64,000 nucleotides of DNA from Apostichopus japonicus (taxonomy: Eukaryota; Echinodermata; Holothuroidea; Aspidochirotida; Stichopodidae), in the NCBI RefSeq assembly GCF_037975245.1, contig NC_092568.1, positions 29,045,501 to 29,109,500 of the forward strand. The letters are read 5' to 3'. The position numbers were made by a program, and so were the translations under genes. Shown piece by piece: positions 1 to 14,110 of this stretch. The stretch's first letter is position 1. Each line of letters starts with the position of its first letter. The notes under the pieces are model-generated. The model ran no database searches. It was not told the DNA's origin and saw only the letters and a program-made list of their open reading frames with translations.

Positions 1-1153
1 GCCTATAGTATGTGTATACCGCTACTATACGGAATGCAATACATTGTACAGTCTAGGCCTACCTTATTTTGGTTATTTACACTAGTGTTGTAACCGTCAA
101 GGGTATAGTAAAATCGTATACGGTATAGGTATTATTCGCGCAGTTAGTCAAAACAAATAAATGTGTATGGGGGGGGGGGGGGGAGAGTAACTGATGGCAA
201 AGAAAGGACTATTTCGCATAAATAATTCAATGTGATTGATATAGCAGTATGGAAATTGTGAGAACATCATCACGCAGTACGGTACTTCCTGATACTAGGA
301 TACATAGTGTCTATTGTATATAGGTCACTGCTGGGAATAACAAAGACATAACTACAGAACCGGATTTGTTTGGAGGGGGAGGGGAGGGGGGGTGGGGGAG
401 CGGCGGGCCAGGTGACTGTGGAGGGAAACCTTGTAATAAAAAGTAGTAAACGACTTACACCAATAGTCGTTAGCTTGTGGCACAACCACCATATTTTGTT
501 ACTGGAGCGGGAGGGGAGGGGGGGGCTAAGGCATTACTGTATGTCGTCCAGGGGAAGGGTCTAAAGAGAGTGCCCCCTCCTTGAGAACTTTTGATAAACA
601 TTGAAGTGATTAGATGCAAAATCATTCGATATTTTGCAACTTTTGAAACATTGTTAAAGAATTTTCAACTGTTTAGGTTGTACTTGTACCACATAGGCTA
701 CACAAATATTAATGTACTGTTAACTACGAAAATATTGTTTGCCGGTGATTGATGAGAAGTATATATTATTTTGCCCCTGACCGTTAGAGAAACAGACACT
801 TCAGAAACAGACACTTCAGAAACACGATCACCTCACAATCATAAAAAAACAGCTTGTGAGCTTTTGATGGTATTGCAATATATATCATAGCAGGTAAGAT
901 ATATATCATATCACACCATGATCCGCACAAGACGGCGATTATAAAGTCGAAACACGAGGGGCCCGGTATTCGGCCCATTTCCACGCCCTATATATCCGGC
1001 ACCACAAAACTAACAGTATGGACGTTGGTATTTTATTATGCAGTTTTTTTTTATGTTGGTTTAAGTAGTTTCGCTAAACTGAGAAATTATCGGTTCATTA
1101 GCCGTTCGTTAGAAATGTTAGATATGGTTACTACTAATTTGAGTCATGATGAA
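1..1153. other. Intergenic, G-rich tracts, no gene seen
   Basis: I see no coding exon with splice signals here. The stretch has several long G-runs (about 169-183, 373-400 and 508-526) that could form G-quadruplexes. Short open frames overlapping these runs are low-complexity and are not supported as genes. Confidence 0.6.
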
Positions 1154-1520
1154 CATAGACGTAGGAGGCATGGGGGGGGGGGGGCTGGATCCCCCAACCA
1201 AAATTTGTTGTGAAAATTCGGGCAACATGCAGAGAATTTTTCGGGCACCTACTGAAAGAAAAATAATTTGCTATGTGTTTTTCAATGATTAAACTGATAT
1301 TATTATGATCATTGTTATTGCAACGACTTTCCCAATAATTATAACCAATACGGAAGGGTAATAACACGTCAAACGATTGTATGTTATTGGCATTTGATGT
1401 CATAACGACGCATGCCTATATGATAGTTACATTAACGTGTTGAAAAATTTTGGTAATATTTTTCGGGTAAGTCGTTACAGCTCCCCCCCCCCCAAATCAA
1501 ATTGGGCTCCTACGCCTATG
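1154..1520. mobile_element. Old hAT-type miniature element (degenerate)
   Basis: The ends are imperfect inverted repeats: CATAGACGTAGGAG on the left, and the right end reads as CATAGGCGTAGGAG on the opposite strand. A G-run lies just inside the left end and a C-run near the right end, the layout of the better-preserved copies at 16471, 21373 and 23060. Flanking 8-mers are similar but not identical (about 5 of 8), so the target duplication is decayed or my boundary is off by a base or two. No transposase is encoded. Confidence 0.55.
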
Positions 1521-2200
1521 GTCATAAATATTCTTCCCCCTCTTGTACTACATATTCTATGTTTGAACAAACACAATGTGCTGTAAGAAATGGTACTATA
1601 TAATGCTATAATGTTCTCAAAATATCCTCCTGCATAAAATGTACTCAGCCGACCTCATCATCTTTTTTAAAACATATAGAGAGTTTTGAAATCATGGGCC
1701 AACTGTACCATGTGAAGAAGCTATATATACTGGGATCAAAACAGACGACATAAAAACCAGTCCCAGCAGATTACCAGGATGGAATAAGTTCTGGAAATAA
1801 CATGAATCGCCATGTGGAACATACATCATGTAACCATTAAATGTACTTTAAAGCAGTCGGATGATCCCCTATGGAATATTAAATGTATACTGCAGGAATT
1901 TAACAAGTTGAACAATTTACCAAAACACAGATCTATAGCTGGCGCCAATTACACTAGCTGTTGGCTAAAGTTTTCAACAGAGAATGCTAACTAACAGTAT
2001 AGACGTTCAAACTGATTTAGCGCACCAATTGATTTTTTACAAGTCATAGCTCTGTTCGCTATGTAACGGAGTCATACTGTTCGATATCAGATTCTACACG
2101 AGTGTGAGAATGCTTATTCTTTTTGTGTTGCACGAAAGCAGACCGAGTCAATCATAGTCATATCCACATGATCACGGAGATCTCCCCGTACTCGCAACAT
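1521..2200. other. Intergenic, nothing recognised
   Basis: No exon, RNA gene or repeat could be supported in this stretch. Confidence 0.5.
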
Positions 2201-2530
2201 TTCCCACATACTCACATATTTCCCACATATTTCCCACATACTCACATATTTCCCACATACTCACATATTTCCCACATACTCACATATTTCCCACATACTC
2301 ACATATTTCCCACATACTCACATATTTCCCACATACTCACATATTTCCCACATACTCACATATTGCCCACATACTCACATATTTCCCACATACTCACATA
2401 TTTCCCACATACTCACATATTTCCCATACGCACATAATTCCCATACGCACATATTTCCCCATACTCACCTATTTCCCCATACTCACATAGTTCTCCAATA
2501 CTCACACAATTTCCTCATAGATTCACATAA
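2201..2530 (+). repeat. 19-bp minisatellite (TTTCCCACATACTCACATA)
   Basis: About 12-14 head-to-tail copies of a 19-bp unit run from 2201. They are nearly perfect to about 2430 and then degrade, with CATACG and CCATACTC variants, towards 2530. Because 19 is not a multiple of 3, the open frame across it translates to a repeating HIFPTYS-like string. That is a by-product of the repeat, not a protein. Confidence 0.9.
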
Positions 2531-5500
2531 AAAGTTGAAGAAATAATTTGATGATTGAATTGAACTGATTGAACTGTGATCATACTGGGGAATGCTTAAA
2601 ATTCCACTGCGCGAACGTTCCTCGTTCCCGTCACTTGAATTATAAAAAGGGGCTGTTACGGGGGCCTACGCGTGAGACCAATATTCAGCAATGGTGGCGA
2701 CTGTCTGCAACACTTTACTGTTGTTTGTCGAGGATACATCCACTGAATTAACCTCCCTTATATAATCATAATGGGTCTTGAAAGAAACTTATAAACAGCA
2801 ACAACAACAAAAAGTACAAGCCTTTTCATACCTTGTCGTACATGTTTTGCCAAATGCCATAATTTGTAAACTGAACAAATATACAGCCTGGTTTACATAT
2901 AACAGTTAAAACATAATACAGTTTAATTATTATTCACTGTTTCTTTCCTTTTTTTGCACTTATGCATCCATGAATTATTTAGAAGAGGAATTGGAACGAA
3001 TATTAATTCATTCAAATTGTGAATGTAAGGCTACAAGAGGTTGGCCTCAATTCTGACGTTCTCCAACTCACTTTCTTTTTGTAGAAAATTCAGTTCCGTT
3101 TCAGTTAAGTTATAATTACAACTTCAGTTACAAGTTGAGGCTAAAATTTTTAGTATTGCGCTTTTTACCCCCTGATTTTGAGGGGAGAGGGGGGGGGGAT
3201 TTCCTCCATTTCGCACCATCTTTTCGTTGCCACACGCTGAACCCATGCAGGAGAGATAAAACATAGATATGCGTGGTAACCCCGTAAGCGGAATAGGTAA
3301 AAGGACAAATGCATGGGTGTCACTCACGTAGTTTCTACCAGCTACCATGCCGTTTGATAAATAAAAACATTCTTCGTCGCCCAATTGACCCCTTTTTTCA
3401 TGATCATATTTGTATGACTATATAAACAATCACCTCCGGTCATTCATTAGCCAGTACCCATCGATCTGTCAATGTTTGAACTGGCTCTAATGGGTAGACA
3501 CAAGATCGGATATGGACACTTTAATAAACCGATTGTGTCTCCTGTCATTATCAGGTCACGTGAATTTTATATTTTGCTCCGAATGAAGATGTTTATGGAA
3601 CATGAGAAACTTAAATTGTTAGATCTATTGTTTATCTCCTTTTCTGAAATATTTTTTATTATGTTTGTATTATATTTCATTTTAGGTGTTGGTGAATTTA
3701 GGAACAAAAACCAACATCGGTACGGTAGCTAGACCATGTGTGGTCACCGATTGTCAAACTTGAATTGTAATCTTCTTTACTGATAACCCCAAAATATTTT
3801 CCCCTTGACTAAGATCATTTACGTGACCCATGTCAACAACCTAGGAGATTGCCTTAATAATTGGATTTTGGGACTTCATTAAGGCACGAACAAGTTAAAG
3901 AGGCTGTAGATAATAGAATCACCTTTTAAGCCCGTTACAAAGCAATACAAATCTTGAGTCGAAGACCGACTTCTCCTACTTAGGCCCACACCAAACCATT
4001 CAACTATAAGAGAGTGGATCTTGATGACTGCAGGTGGCTGAAAAAGGCCAAAGTCATAACATTAACAATGAAGTTGTGATGAGGAACAAACATTGCTCGA
4101 AATTACAACCTATTATTCTACTGATGGCCCACCCCCTACAGGCAGTTTGGATAACCAATAACCGTTATCTAAATTAACACGTCTTCGGATCCTCTTTTTG
4201 ACACTTTTTAAATCCCTCTCACCACTTGATTCATAAGGGCATGAACCAAATGAGAGGTTAAAGATGGCTTCCTTTTCAATTCTTTGTCTCTTTCCCAGTA
4301 AAATCTCCTCGTAAAGAGCAAATACTGTGATATGCTTTTTGTGTGTGTGTGTGTGTGTGTTTGCCTTAAGACGAAATACTCTACTCCTCTGAGTAGGCCT
4401 CAGATTAGCGTGACCATGCGTCACAGAAGAGCTGTATTAGCTCATAGCATGAGTTTACAAAGACCTAAGCAAATACCATCAAAATAATCCGTATCAAATC
4501 TACAAATTGCTTTTTATTCAACTCCGTTGCTAACACGTGGTCGGTCACCCAGTAGTCAGCTCGGTATAAGTATGTGCAGACAAACTATCACACAGTTTTC
4601 ACCAAAGAAACCTTAGACATGCATGCACACATCGGTTAAAGACGTTTTAAGGCAGATCGTTTAAAGCTCAGTGCACTATGTTTCACGCCCATTGTGCAAA
4701 AGAATGGTACACAACAACATGCAGACATGATGACCGGTAAAAACCAGGGAGTGGCCCTATAGAGATCCCTGGTCAAACTGTCACAGAAAACAGTTATGAA
4801 ATGACATCATTGTGCTTGGTTGAGTTAATAGTAATTTAGATACTTGAAGATTCCACGACACAGTTAGGAAACTCTCTGTTTGCCCAGGTATGAAAAGGCA
4901 AAACCTATTATCTGTTATATAGCGTGTGTTAACTCCGTTGGTTAAAATAAGGGTACATCACGATAAGGGTACATCATCTCTAGTACAGCCATGTGAGGAA
5001 ACATCAATTCCATCCCTGAAAAAACGACCAGAGTATACAGTATCAAGTAGAATATACGGTGGAGACGTGCACCGTCCATTATGTTGAGTTGTGTCCCCAC
5101 AACCAAACGGTAAGCCACCAGGGGCAATAATACCCAGATCGATGATCGAAACATTTCTGCTGTGCAGTGGGTCAGGGTGCAGTTGACCGTGGAATCTTCC
5201 TGACTGGCTTGTAAAGGCAAAAGTGGGATTCGGCTCTGCCCTTTCACTGGTTTTGCAACGGCTTCACTCGGAAGTTTGGCTGCATTTCAGTGATGTTGAA
5301 CGAATGTATTCACCTCTTTCAGTATTCGATCAAATTGTCAGCTTATGTTCGTCGGATGGGGATGCAAAGTGGCGAACAGAATAGGAATAGGGTCCATTAC
5401 CAAGCTCAACGTTATACAGAAGCGATACGGCCTCAACTGATGATAATGTAAATTACAAGAATTTCTTCTGACAGAGACCTTTTCCAAAGCACATTGAAAG

Positions 5501-8022
5501 TGACATTTGATCAAGCCATCGTTGGATTTGGAGATACACACTAACATTCTTCCACATCACAGTGCGTGTAACATTAGATCTTATCCTTTTTTAGCCTCTA
5601 GTTGATTTGAACGTGTTAGATAAATACAAATTCAATGACCAAAGACGTCGTTTTAAATCAATTTTCAATCATATTCGAATGCTCTTTTCCTTTTTCACAT
5701 GCCGACAAATTCCAAAGATAAATTGGTATACTGATATTGGAGAAAACCAAAACTTCGTTCCTTGTATAAGAGACGGCTGCAATCTACCTCTTTGGAAGTA
5801 TCGTTGGTACCAAGTCAACCCTAATGACCCAATGGCAGTTATTCGATATCTTTGCAAGTAATATAGAAATTATGAAGAACATCTGTAACAATACCAAGAT
5901 CTTTCCTATCGTAGCCTCTGCTACGAAAAGGACGTGTGGTTGTTGAGCACATCCCTTCTCTGTACCAACCTTCCTATGACAACTTGCATAAGTTGTGTTC
6001 CTCTGTATACGATATTACTGCATTGTCTCATGGAGGAGTCGTGTAGTGGGGATGAATACGATGAGTTTATCAAATATGGACATGTACTACCCCACTTAAG
6101 GAACCTGTCACTGTAGAAACCCGTATCCAAAGCATCTGTAAGTTACCTCAGTAGGTGAGAAAGAAAGATTGCCCGATTGCTATAATTGCAGTTATCAACA
6201 AGGAAACCCGTTTTTCTTACTCGTAGAGGAAGTTATCAACATAATTCAGGAAGTTCATGCATCTGTTTCGAACTTAAGTTTAACATTGTCGAACGACATA
6301 ATACATTTGACATTTATATTGTGACAGCAACAGTTGGTCCAAGAGAATAGAATAACCCTATTGGTGATGGAAAAAACATGTACACAAATCATAAATACCA
6401 TGTCAACGAGAATTTCTATGGTACAGTACAAATCAAAATATTGTCTCAGGTTCATTGGGTTATTGATAAGATGTACCAAATGATGCATATCCTAAATCGG
6501 AGACTGTAAAATGCATTAACTGTGGTACCTTTCAAGTTGTCAGTTGTAAATCTATGAGTGCATGGGGAAAAGGGGGTCGAAGAAACGGGAAGACCAATCG
6601 CTTTTCCTTATTTTTTTTTCAATTCGAGTTAATGGAGGGAATGACTGCCAGCACGGCATAGGTGCCCCCACTGGCTCTATATCCGGCTTTACGATGTGCA
6701 CTTTACACTTTGTTCGATCATTTTCACTACAGAATATGAAAGTTTAATGAACTGGGACAAGTATATCCAGTGACAGTTTATACGAAAGGTTCGTTACCAA
6801 AATACAAGGTTCGTTATCATATATGAAGTATGGCTGGGGGTCAAGCATGCTGCCTGTCGGCACGGAAGTGGGTCTCCATAATCTCTCGCGCGTGTGCATC
6901 TATAATTGATTCACATCTGCGAATAGGATTTATTGCTAGCTGGGATACCAAAGTCATCGCGAAGGAGACTGCTTGTTGTGTTTTGCGATATAAATCGGTG
7001 TACCAAGTGTTAAATGGACAGGGCTGAAGCAGCGACAACTTATTTATGTCTCAGTTTATTTTCGTATCAATTTAGTCGGGTGGAGATCGTCGAGTGTGCT
7101 GGTCATAATGCATCTTTCAAGTCAGTTTTAATTCTTTCATCAAAATAGCCCCTGTAATACTTTCATAGCTAATTGGTAATAGATTCTGGATATGACGAAG
7201 GGTGTAAAGTTTGTCATTTACCCTTGCAAATCCTTAAAAGCCTATGCTACCTATTTGATTGGGTTGCGGGGGGCCTCCCATACCCATCTTGTCGTTCCTT
7301 AAAGTATGTCTAGATCTTAAAATAAGTTCATCATACTTTAATTTTAATGAAACTAAAAGGAATGTGAGGAAGGTATGTTTGTGCCTTTAGCTGTTCAGTT
7401 CCAATGTTTACTAGAATCTCTCAGTGCTATATTCAAAGACGATTGGCGACATTCAAAAGGACACCGCCATTCTGCGACGTTTCATAAATAGAGCAAAGAT
7501 CCATGAAGATACAATGACATGGCAAAGGAGAAATAAGGGTACAAACTTTAACATCACAAGTGTTCAAAAACAAACCATATTGTACTATCTTGCGCCATGT
7601 TGACCCAAACCCAAGGCTCTAATTTATTCTCTTAATACCGTTACTGTCTAATTACCAGCTAACTGGAACACTATGGGAAAGGACAAATATCACGCCTAAT
7701 TATGAGGTCATCGTATTTCCGGATGCGAAGATCCCTATTTTGATGAATGGTCAATATCACTATTCAACTTGATCCATTTGCATTGAGGTGTATTCGATAA
7801 CAGAAGCTACCATACGAATATGTCGGTATTCAGATTATTTCCGGCCTAAACTTTTCAAAACTTCGCTAAAGCATCCGAGTGTCTTTGCTTTTTTAGCTAG
7901 ATCGTGTGTTTTAGTAAACATGGCTTCTTCGACTTTGAATTATTTCGTACCTCTCTTTGTTAGACGTCTGTCTGTTATTGTAAAATTTCATAATCAAGTA
8001 TGTGTCGTGATATGGGAGTAAA
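2531..8022. other. Intergenic, no gene supported
   Basis: The open frames here are short and overlap on both strands, with no splice signals, domain motifs or repeats that would make them exons. A (GT)n microsatellite lies at about 4341-4361. Otherwise I see nothing to annotate. Confidence 0.5.
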
Positions 8023-8925
8023 CTACGGAAGCGTAGAAGGGACATTGCATTGACGAGTTACCAACTTGACAAAACGACAATTATCTGCAAATTGACGACT
8101 TGCACACTTACTACCATCTCGACAAGACGACAAAATTCAGAAAATTGACGTTTTGACGAGATAACGGATCTCGTCAATGCAATTTGCAATTTTTGGAATT
8201 TTGTCATCTTGTCGAGATGGTATACGTAGTAAGTGTGCAGGCGCGTAGCCAGGAATTTGCCAAGGGAGGGGCGAAACTGTAGATTCGGCATTTGCAGACT
8301 ATCTAAGCGTAGCGCCACCAAGTTTGGCGCGAAGCGTACAAGAAAATTTTGGCTGTAAATGCCCCCCAGATCGCCGGAAATGGCACTTCCCATGCCTTGT
8401 TAGTTGCATCTTAGCATTTTCTCTTTTGAAAATACTAGCGATATCATAAAAACCTTAAAAAAATTTGTAAAAAATATGCTCAAGGGGGGGGGGGGCGGCC
8501 GCCCCCTTCGCCCCCCCCTTGGCTACGCGCCTGTAAGTGTGCAACTCGTCAATTTGCAGAAAATTGATGCATTGACGAGATCCGTTATCTCGTCAAAACG
8601 TCAATTTTCTGTATTTTGTCGTCTTGTCGAGATGGTAGTAAGTGTGCAACTCGTCAATTTGCAGAAAATTGTTGCATTGACGAGATCCGTTATCTCGTCA
8701 AAACGTCAATTTTCTGAATTTTGTCATCTTGTCGAGATGGTAGTAAGTGTGCAACTCGTCAATTTGCAGAAAATTGATGCATTGACGAGATCCGTTATCT
8801 CGTCAAAACGGCAATTTTCTGAATTTTGTCACGTTACCATCTCGTCAACTCGTCAATTTGCAGATAATTGTCGTTTTGTCAAGTTGGTAACTCGTCAATG
8901 CAATGTCCCTTCTACGCTTCCGTAG
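8023..8925. mobile_element. Foldback-type miniature element with ~77-bp TIRs
   Basis: The left end (8023-8100) and right end (8848-8925) are essentially perfect inverted repeats of about 77 bp. Each terminus begins CTACGGAAGCGTAG, itself a small hairpin (CTACG/CGTAG). TAAA flanks both sides (8019-8022 and 8926-8929) as a likely 4-bp target duplication. The interior is made of TTGACGAG/CTCGTCAA motifs. On the right it has three direct units of about 104-105 bp (from about 8534, 8639 and 8743), each containing a 10-bp stem (TTGACGAGAT/ATCTCGTCAA). A separate hAT-type element has inserted at 8238-8533. No transposase is present, so it is non-autonomous; the superfamily is not determined. Confidence 0.8.
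8238..8533. mobile_element. hAT-type miniature element nested in the foldback element
   Basis: The termini are inverted: CAGGCGCGTAGCCAGG on the left, CTTGGCTACGCGCCTG on the right. A perfect 8-bp target duplication TAAGTGTG sits at 8230-8237 and 8534-8541. Eight-bp duplications and CA...TG ends are typical of hAT transposons. The body is 296 bp with a G-run/C-run hairpin near the right end and no coding capacity. Part of the interior (AAGCGTAGCGCCACCA) is shared with the elements at 21373 and 53627. Confidence 0.88.
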
Positions 8926-8929
8926 TAAA

Positions 8930-11900
8930 CAGCTCGGAAGTCGCGTGTAACATTGAATGTTCCAATGACTTGCCTCTTGTCGAGGCGTTCCGGTCTAGAT
9001 CCCTTTTTTAGGGCATTCTTTGTCGATATGTTTTTGGCATTATCTGCACACTTGCCTTTGTATCCTACTATGTATTTTCCTACATGACTGCGCGGCTAGC
9101 CCTCTTTTCTGTCTATACCTCCAACTTCAAGGAGAATGAATGAAGACAGATTGGAAAATAGTGAACGACTATAGTTTCTATGGACGCAATATAATCTACA
9201 CGCGAAGTCAAATCCGAATCTGTCTACATTTAAAAGACCATATTGAGAGAACAAAGATTGCTCTCTAGAGTGCATTTTGCTTTCAAACAAATAAATACTC
9301 GAAATGGACGAGAATCGCACTATTTCAGTAACAATACAGTAAAGTGGACCTATTTGCCAAGTTAAGGTCACTATAGTGACCTATTGATAAGACTGATATA
9401 TGGACGAATGTTTAAGATGTGGAAGGGACGGTACGGGGAGGAGTAAGAGAGCAACGACGGTTGGGTGTAAGGTTACATTTCATCCGAATGAAGAGGTGTT
9501 GCATTGCAAGAGGTAACATTCCAGTCAAATAAGATGGGACATGTAAAATACTGGTCTATTTGAACTTTCTCAGGCTGGAGACATGTCAAATATAAGTGCT
9601 TGAAAATGCAAAGTAAATGGGCCACACCCTCCACCGGTTATCACCAGCCATGTCCATGTAATGTATGATGGGAATATTGTGAAGTAATGAGTAAATATTG
9701 TTCATTTATGCTATCAGCATTATCTCTAAGTCTTGCACAAGAACCTAAACTAACTTCCGAGAAAGATGTCATTTCAAATGTTTGACTATATAACATTGTC
9801 TTGGTCACAGGTTGTAGGCTACCATTCAGTGAAACCTCTACAACCTCTACGTGAAATCCGGACATGATTTGAGGATGAAAGTATTATCAGGAACCAAATG
9901 AGACTTACATGACTGGATTGATTTACTTGCATGACTGCATTGCTTCACTGAGAGGTTTTTGCCAAATTTTGACCCATCCCTATTGACCTAAGATTATGAT
10001 GTATCTTTCACTGTAAACTATAGAATCATGTGGCCTTGAAACGAATGGTATTTATCCCGATGTTCGCAGGTAGCCCATTCTGAGCTCTAACAGACGCCCT
10101 AAGCTGCAGCATGTGGCTTACCCATTTACTGCCATCATTTGATGAGAATCAATCTGGTTTTGATACGGCATTAATCTTATCCCGGATTTAGGTCTTATCG
10201 GTTATCTCTGGTTCGATTTGAAAATTTAAAGCAGTACGTTGATAATTTGTATATATCTGTTTGTAGTGTACCCCATAGAATCAAAGGGTACATGGTCGCT
10301 TATTTCTACGTGCGAAAATACTTAGCTATATCAAAACGATATAAGCTGTAGAAACGATTGCACGAGTAAATGATACAATCGAAAGGGTACAGGAGATATC
10401 AAATACAAGTAAATGGGGGGGGGGGGCGACAAGGGCCTGAAAAAGGACTCCCAATGCTTACAATATGTACAAAGTGTAATACTGTCTTTCTTTCCCATGC
10501 ACGCACCTGTGTGTCTTTATACTCCATGCACTAACCGACTAGTTGTTCAGTTGACTGAATTAATTGGAACATATGGTTATTTGGTGCCCATGTTGAACAA
10601 AAATATTTAACCTTCACTTGTTTTTATGCTATTATGAGATATAACACGTGCAAACTGCAAGTTTATGTTTGTAGCACATTTTATGATCACTGACATTCAC
10701 AAAAAGGGATAAATTCAGCTTCACTCTACTCAGATAGAAGCTGTTATATAACCTAACCATTTAACATTATACTGCAGCCGTTATATAGTAGGTGCCCAAT
10801 GCATGTACGACAAACTCTAGGTTTTAGTACAGCATTGTTGCAAACTATTCAATGAACAACAGCAAGTAAGTATATAACAAACTCACAATCGAAAGCTCAA
10901 TTACTTTTGGGGAGCAATTGTCACCTCCCCCTCCCACCCTCGCCCCCCCCCCCCCGCGCCCCCACACACATCACGTGAATTAGCAGTGGCACTGAGACGA
11001 AATGTGTATAATACCATATACGGGCGCTTAAATGTGGTGACATTCCCAGGTCTTGGAAAGAAGGCCTCCTTTATACACTAAACAAAGTAAAAAGGCGATT
11101 ATATTTTTTCGAGGGGGGGGGGGGAGATGAAGGCGTATTTTAAGTCTGATCAAACCAAATTTGGATGTGTCTTGTGAATAATCGTCACCGGTAAACAACA
11201 GATGCTGCTTAAAGTGTGATCACTCATGAACACGGAAGTGTTATCCTGTGAGTATCTTTGTGAATGGTGAAGCACTTTCTGGGTTGAAGGCAACACGTTT
11301 TCATACGATAAATTCGTATCAGCAGTCCCAGATTTTCCAATGTTTATTTTTTGTTTAGCTACAATTTAGTACAGGTAACAGTATACCTCTTTTTTTTCTC
11401 GAATATCATTGCTTAGCTTGGTGAAATAGCTTCCCATGTCCATGATAGACAGAATCTCACTCGTTGAAGCTGCATGAACATTATCGGCTATATGAATGTT
11501 ACTTTGCTATATTGGTAACGGAGTTGTCATATGGAAGAAGCTTGTACAGCAGTTCAACCAGAGAGCAGTATAGGTGGGATGCAGCTCTATTGTCCACCAA
11601 CATGTCACATGTGCTGAATTTGCTTAATAGCTTTAATTGTACCTGTGGTATTCGGCAGGATCCCCAAGACGGTTTTCATTGCATGATCGTTTATTTTACC
11701 GAGCCGGTGACACCAATAAAAATCACATACCTTTAAATACTCTAAGGAAAACATTGACAAAAATGTAGCGAAATGATGGTCAAAATATTTTGATATAGAG
11801 GAACCAGCTGCTGGTATAAGAACCTTCTATAGAGTATCGTTATAGATTTATATACCCTAAACGTTGTAGTGTAATTACAGAGTGACTGTGTATTGGATAC

Positions 11901-12085
11901 TTCGCACACCTGTACGGTGCACAAAGTTAATATATAGAGTCGTAGAACCATGTTAAAATTCTCAACGAACTGAAAACTATACAGATTTAGAAAAAAATAT
12001 GAATGGTGTAACATCTCAGAGGAGGGTGGTTTTGCGAGTCAGTTGTGTTGTAGAACTGAATTGTACACTGGGTAGGGACTTTAGC

Positions 12086-12133
<48 letters not shown>

Positions 12134-14110
12134 ACAAACTGCTTAATTTATAAAAGCACTGCAGGGTTTAACACTCGGCTCATGGTTGAATTAAATTAAT
12201 TCCCACCCCCTTTCGCTACCCCACCCCCCATCCCGCCATACAATGACAGGTTTCATTTCAAAGAGTGGTTTCTTTACTCTCCAAATTCACTAGGCCCATT
12301 CGTATGTTTAACTGCTTAACCCATCCACAGTTTTGAATTTTCTAATTAAAAGGATTTAAAAAAAAATAAAAAATTGGGGGGGGAGGGGTTGTGCAATTTT
12401 GTTGATACAGTACATTAATCGATGGAATAAGCAAAAAAAGGTAACCAATAGGATTATATAATGATTACTTTTTGTTATCAAAGTTACCGGTAAACGTTGG
12501 GAGAATAAAATGTGGTGAGGCGGCATGGGGGCTTGGGCGTGGTTCAGTTTCTGGCTGACAACCTTTTAAAACAAGTTGGGGAAAGATTGTGAAACACCTG
12601 AGTGCAATCCCTCCCGAAATACCAGCAGCCTTTGTGTATCGGACGGTTTATGTGGAATATTAAATTCCCGACCACCCCACCCCCACCCTTTTCATCTCTC
12701 TCCACGCACACACAAATCCTGTGGTTAGAGAGACATCGATACTTTACCGGCCCGTTTGTTGACATGCACTTATAAGCTACTGCTCAAAGTTGTTATTAGC
12801 GAGTAGCATAAACTTTAAAGACACGAAATCTGCTGCCATTGCACAAGTTATGCATTCTGCACTCACACTGTATTCGCTTTAAGTTGTAGCAAACATAAAA
12901 CGATTACAAACACAGAGTGCTAAACGTTTATCGTGTAATTCAATTGTACAATACAGTTATGGGCATAATGCCAAGACTGTGTCACAGTCACATCAAAGTA
13001 GGTTAACGACGTGTTCGTATGCATGATATTTCATTGTGCCATACACATACACTTACACATATTATATAAATACACATATTTCTCGGTATCGTAACTGTCA
13101 CCTAACCTTAACAGGATGCAAAGAGTATACTTGCAAGGTATAAGCGTGCCCCCCCCCCCCCCCCCCGTGTTAAACTTACTCACGTGACGATATACCATCA
13201 TCCGTTTTGGCAACGTTTTGTTATTTTAACACATAAAAAGCTTTCGCCAAACATGTTTCGTCAAGAAAGGATTCCATGAAAATGTACTCAAGGTCATGAC
13301 TCATAAGATTGAAAGTATTTTAAAGTGGGTTGGGGTGGGTCGCTGAGGTGGGGTGGCATGGGGTATCTCAAAGTGTAGATATATAAATCGCCCTTTAATG
13401 TGAGCATAAAGAATACGTTAATCTGAATTACGATCGTTCGGGAGGGGTATGAGGGGGGGGGGGGTTGTGGGAGGGGATTGACAACATTGGTATTTCTGCT
13501 TCATTGATCTCCAGAACGACTATTATTTAATGTAGTCAAATCCAAGCATGCTTCACTGTGCATCTTAATCAAATCAAAGTCAGCAGACCATCAGTCGAGT
13601 AACCATGGGAACTTACTTGAATGCAGTTCAAGGAAATGTTATAGTTATTACGTTGCTGTATAGAGGGCAATGATCTTCAATGCAGGGGTTTAGGCGAGAG
13701 AAACAATTAGAGACGGACGAAAGATGGTGTCGGAGGACAATAATTTGTTCAAAGTAATATTTCTTGTTCTTCGTCTACTAATAACCGTCTTCGTCCATTT
13801 GAAACTTAAAGGAATGCGAGGAATACATATAGGTAGAGAGGGGTACAGCTGGGTAGGAGATGAGGGTACAAACAAAAATGGATATTTTTGAAATTGCCAG
13901 TCATCGATTCAAAGGCATACGTCGTATAACCAAACTCCTTCCCTGAATTCATATTGTTTCCTCCCACAAATACCCCCCCCCCTCCACCCCCTCCCAAGCG
14001 CAAACCGCTGCTCATGTCAGAGCAAATTTTGTGTCAAGGACTTTGGAGGAGGAACATTTGTAGGCAGTCAAATGAAACAGAGTAAAAAAAAAGAGGAAAT
14101 ACTGACTTAC
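8930..14110. other. Intergenic; microsatellite and G/C tracts only
   Basis: A (TA)n tract lies at 12085-12132. Long G or C runs occur near 10414, 10945, 11116, 12377, 13150, 13456 and 13974. No exon with convincing splice sites or homology was found. The next exon of the secreted-protein gene starting at 14262 should lie somewhere here or further left, but I could not identify it. Confidence 0.45.

Noticed and set aside
2123-2437. A 104-codon frame of repeated HIFPTYS
   Set aside because: Translation of the 19-bp minisatellite.
8404-8925. A 173-codon open frame with repeated VSVQLVNLQKI motifs
   Set aside because: It is a translation of the internal repeats and right terminal repeat of the foldback element, and it crosses the nested hAT boundary.
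9641-9865. Minus-strand frame starting MSGFHVEVVEV as a possible exon
   Set aside because: Composition looks somewhat protein-like, but no acceptor joins it in phase to the 14111 exon and no domain is recognisable.
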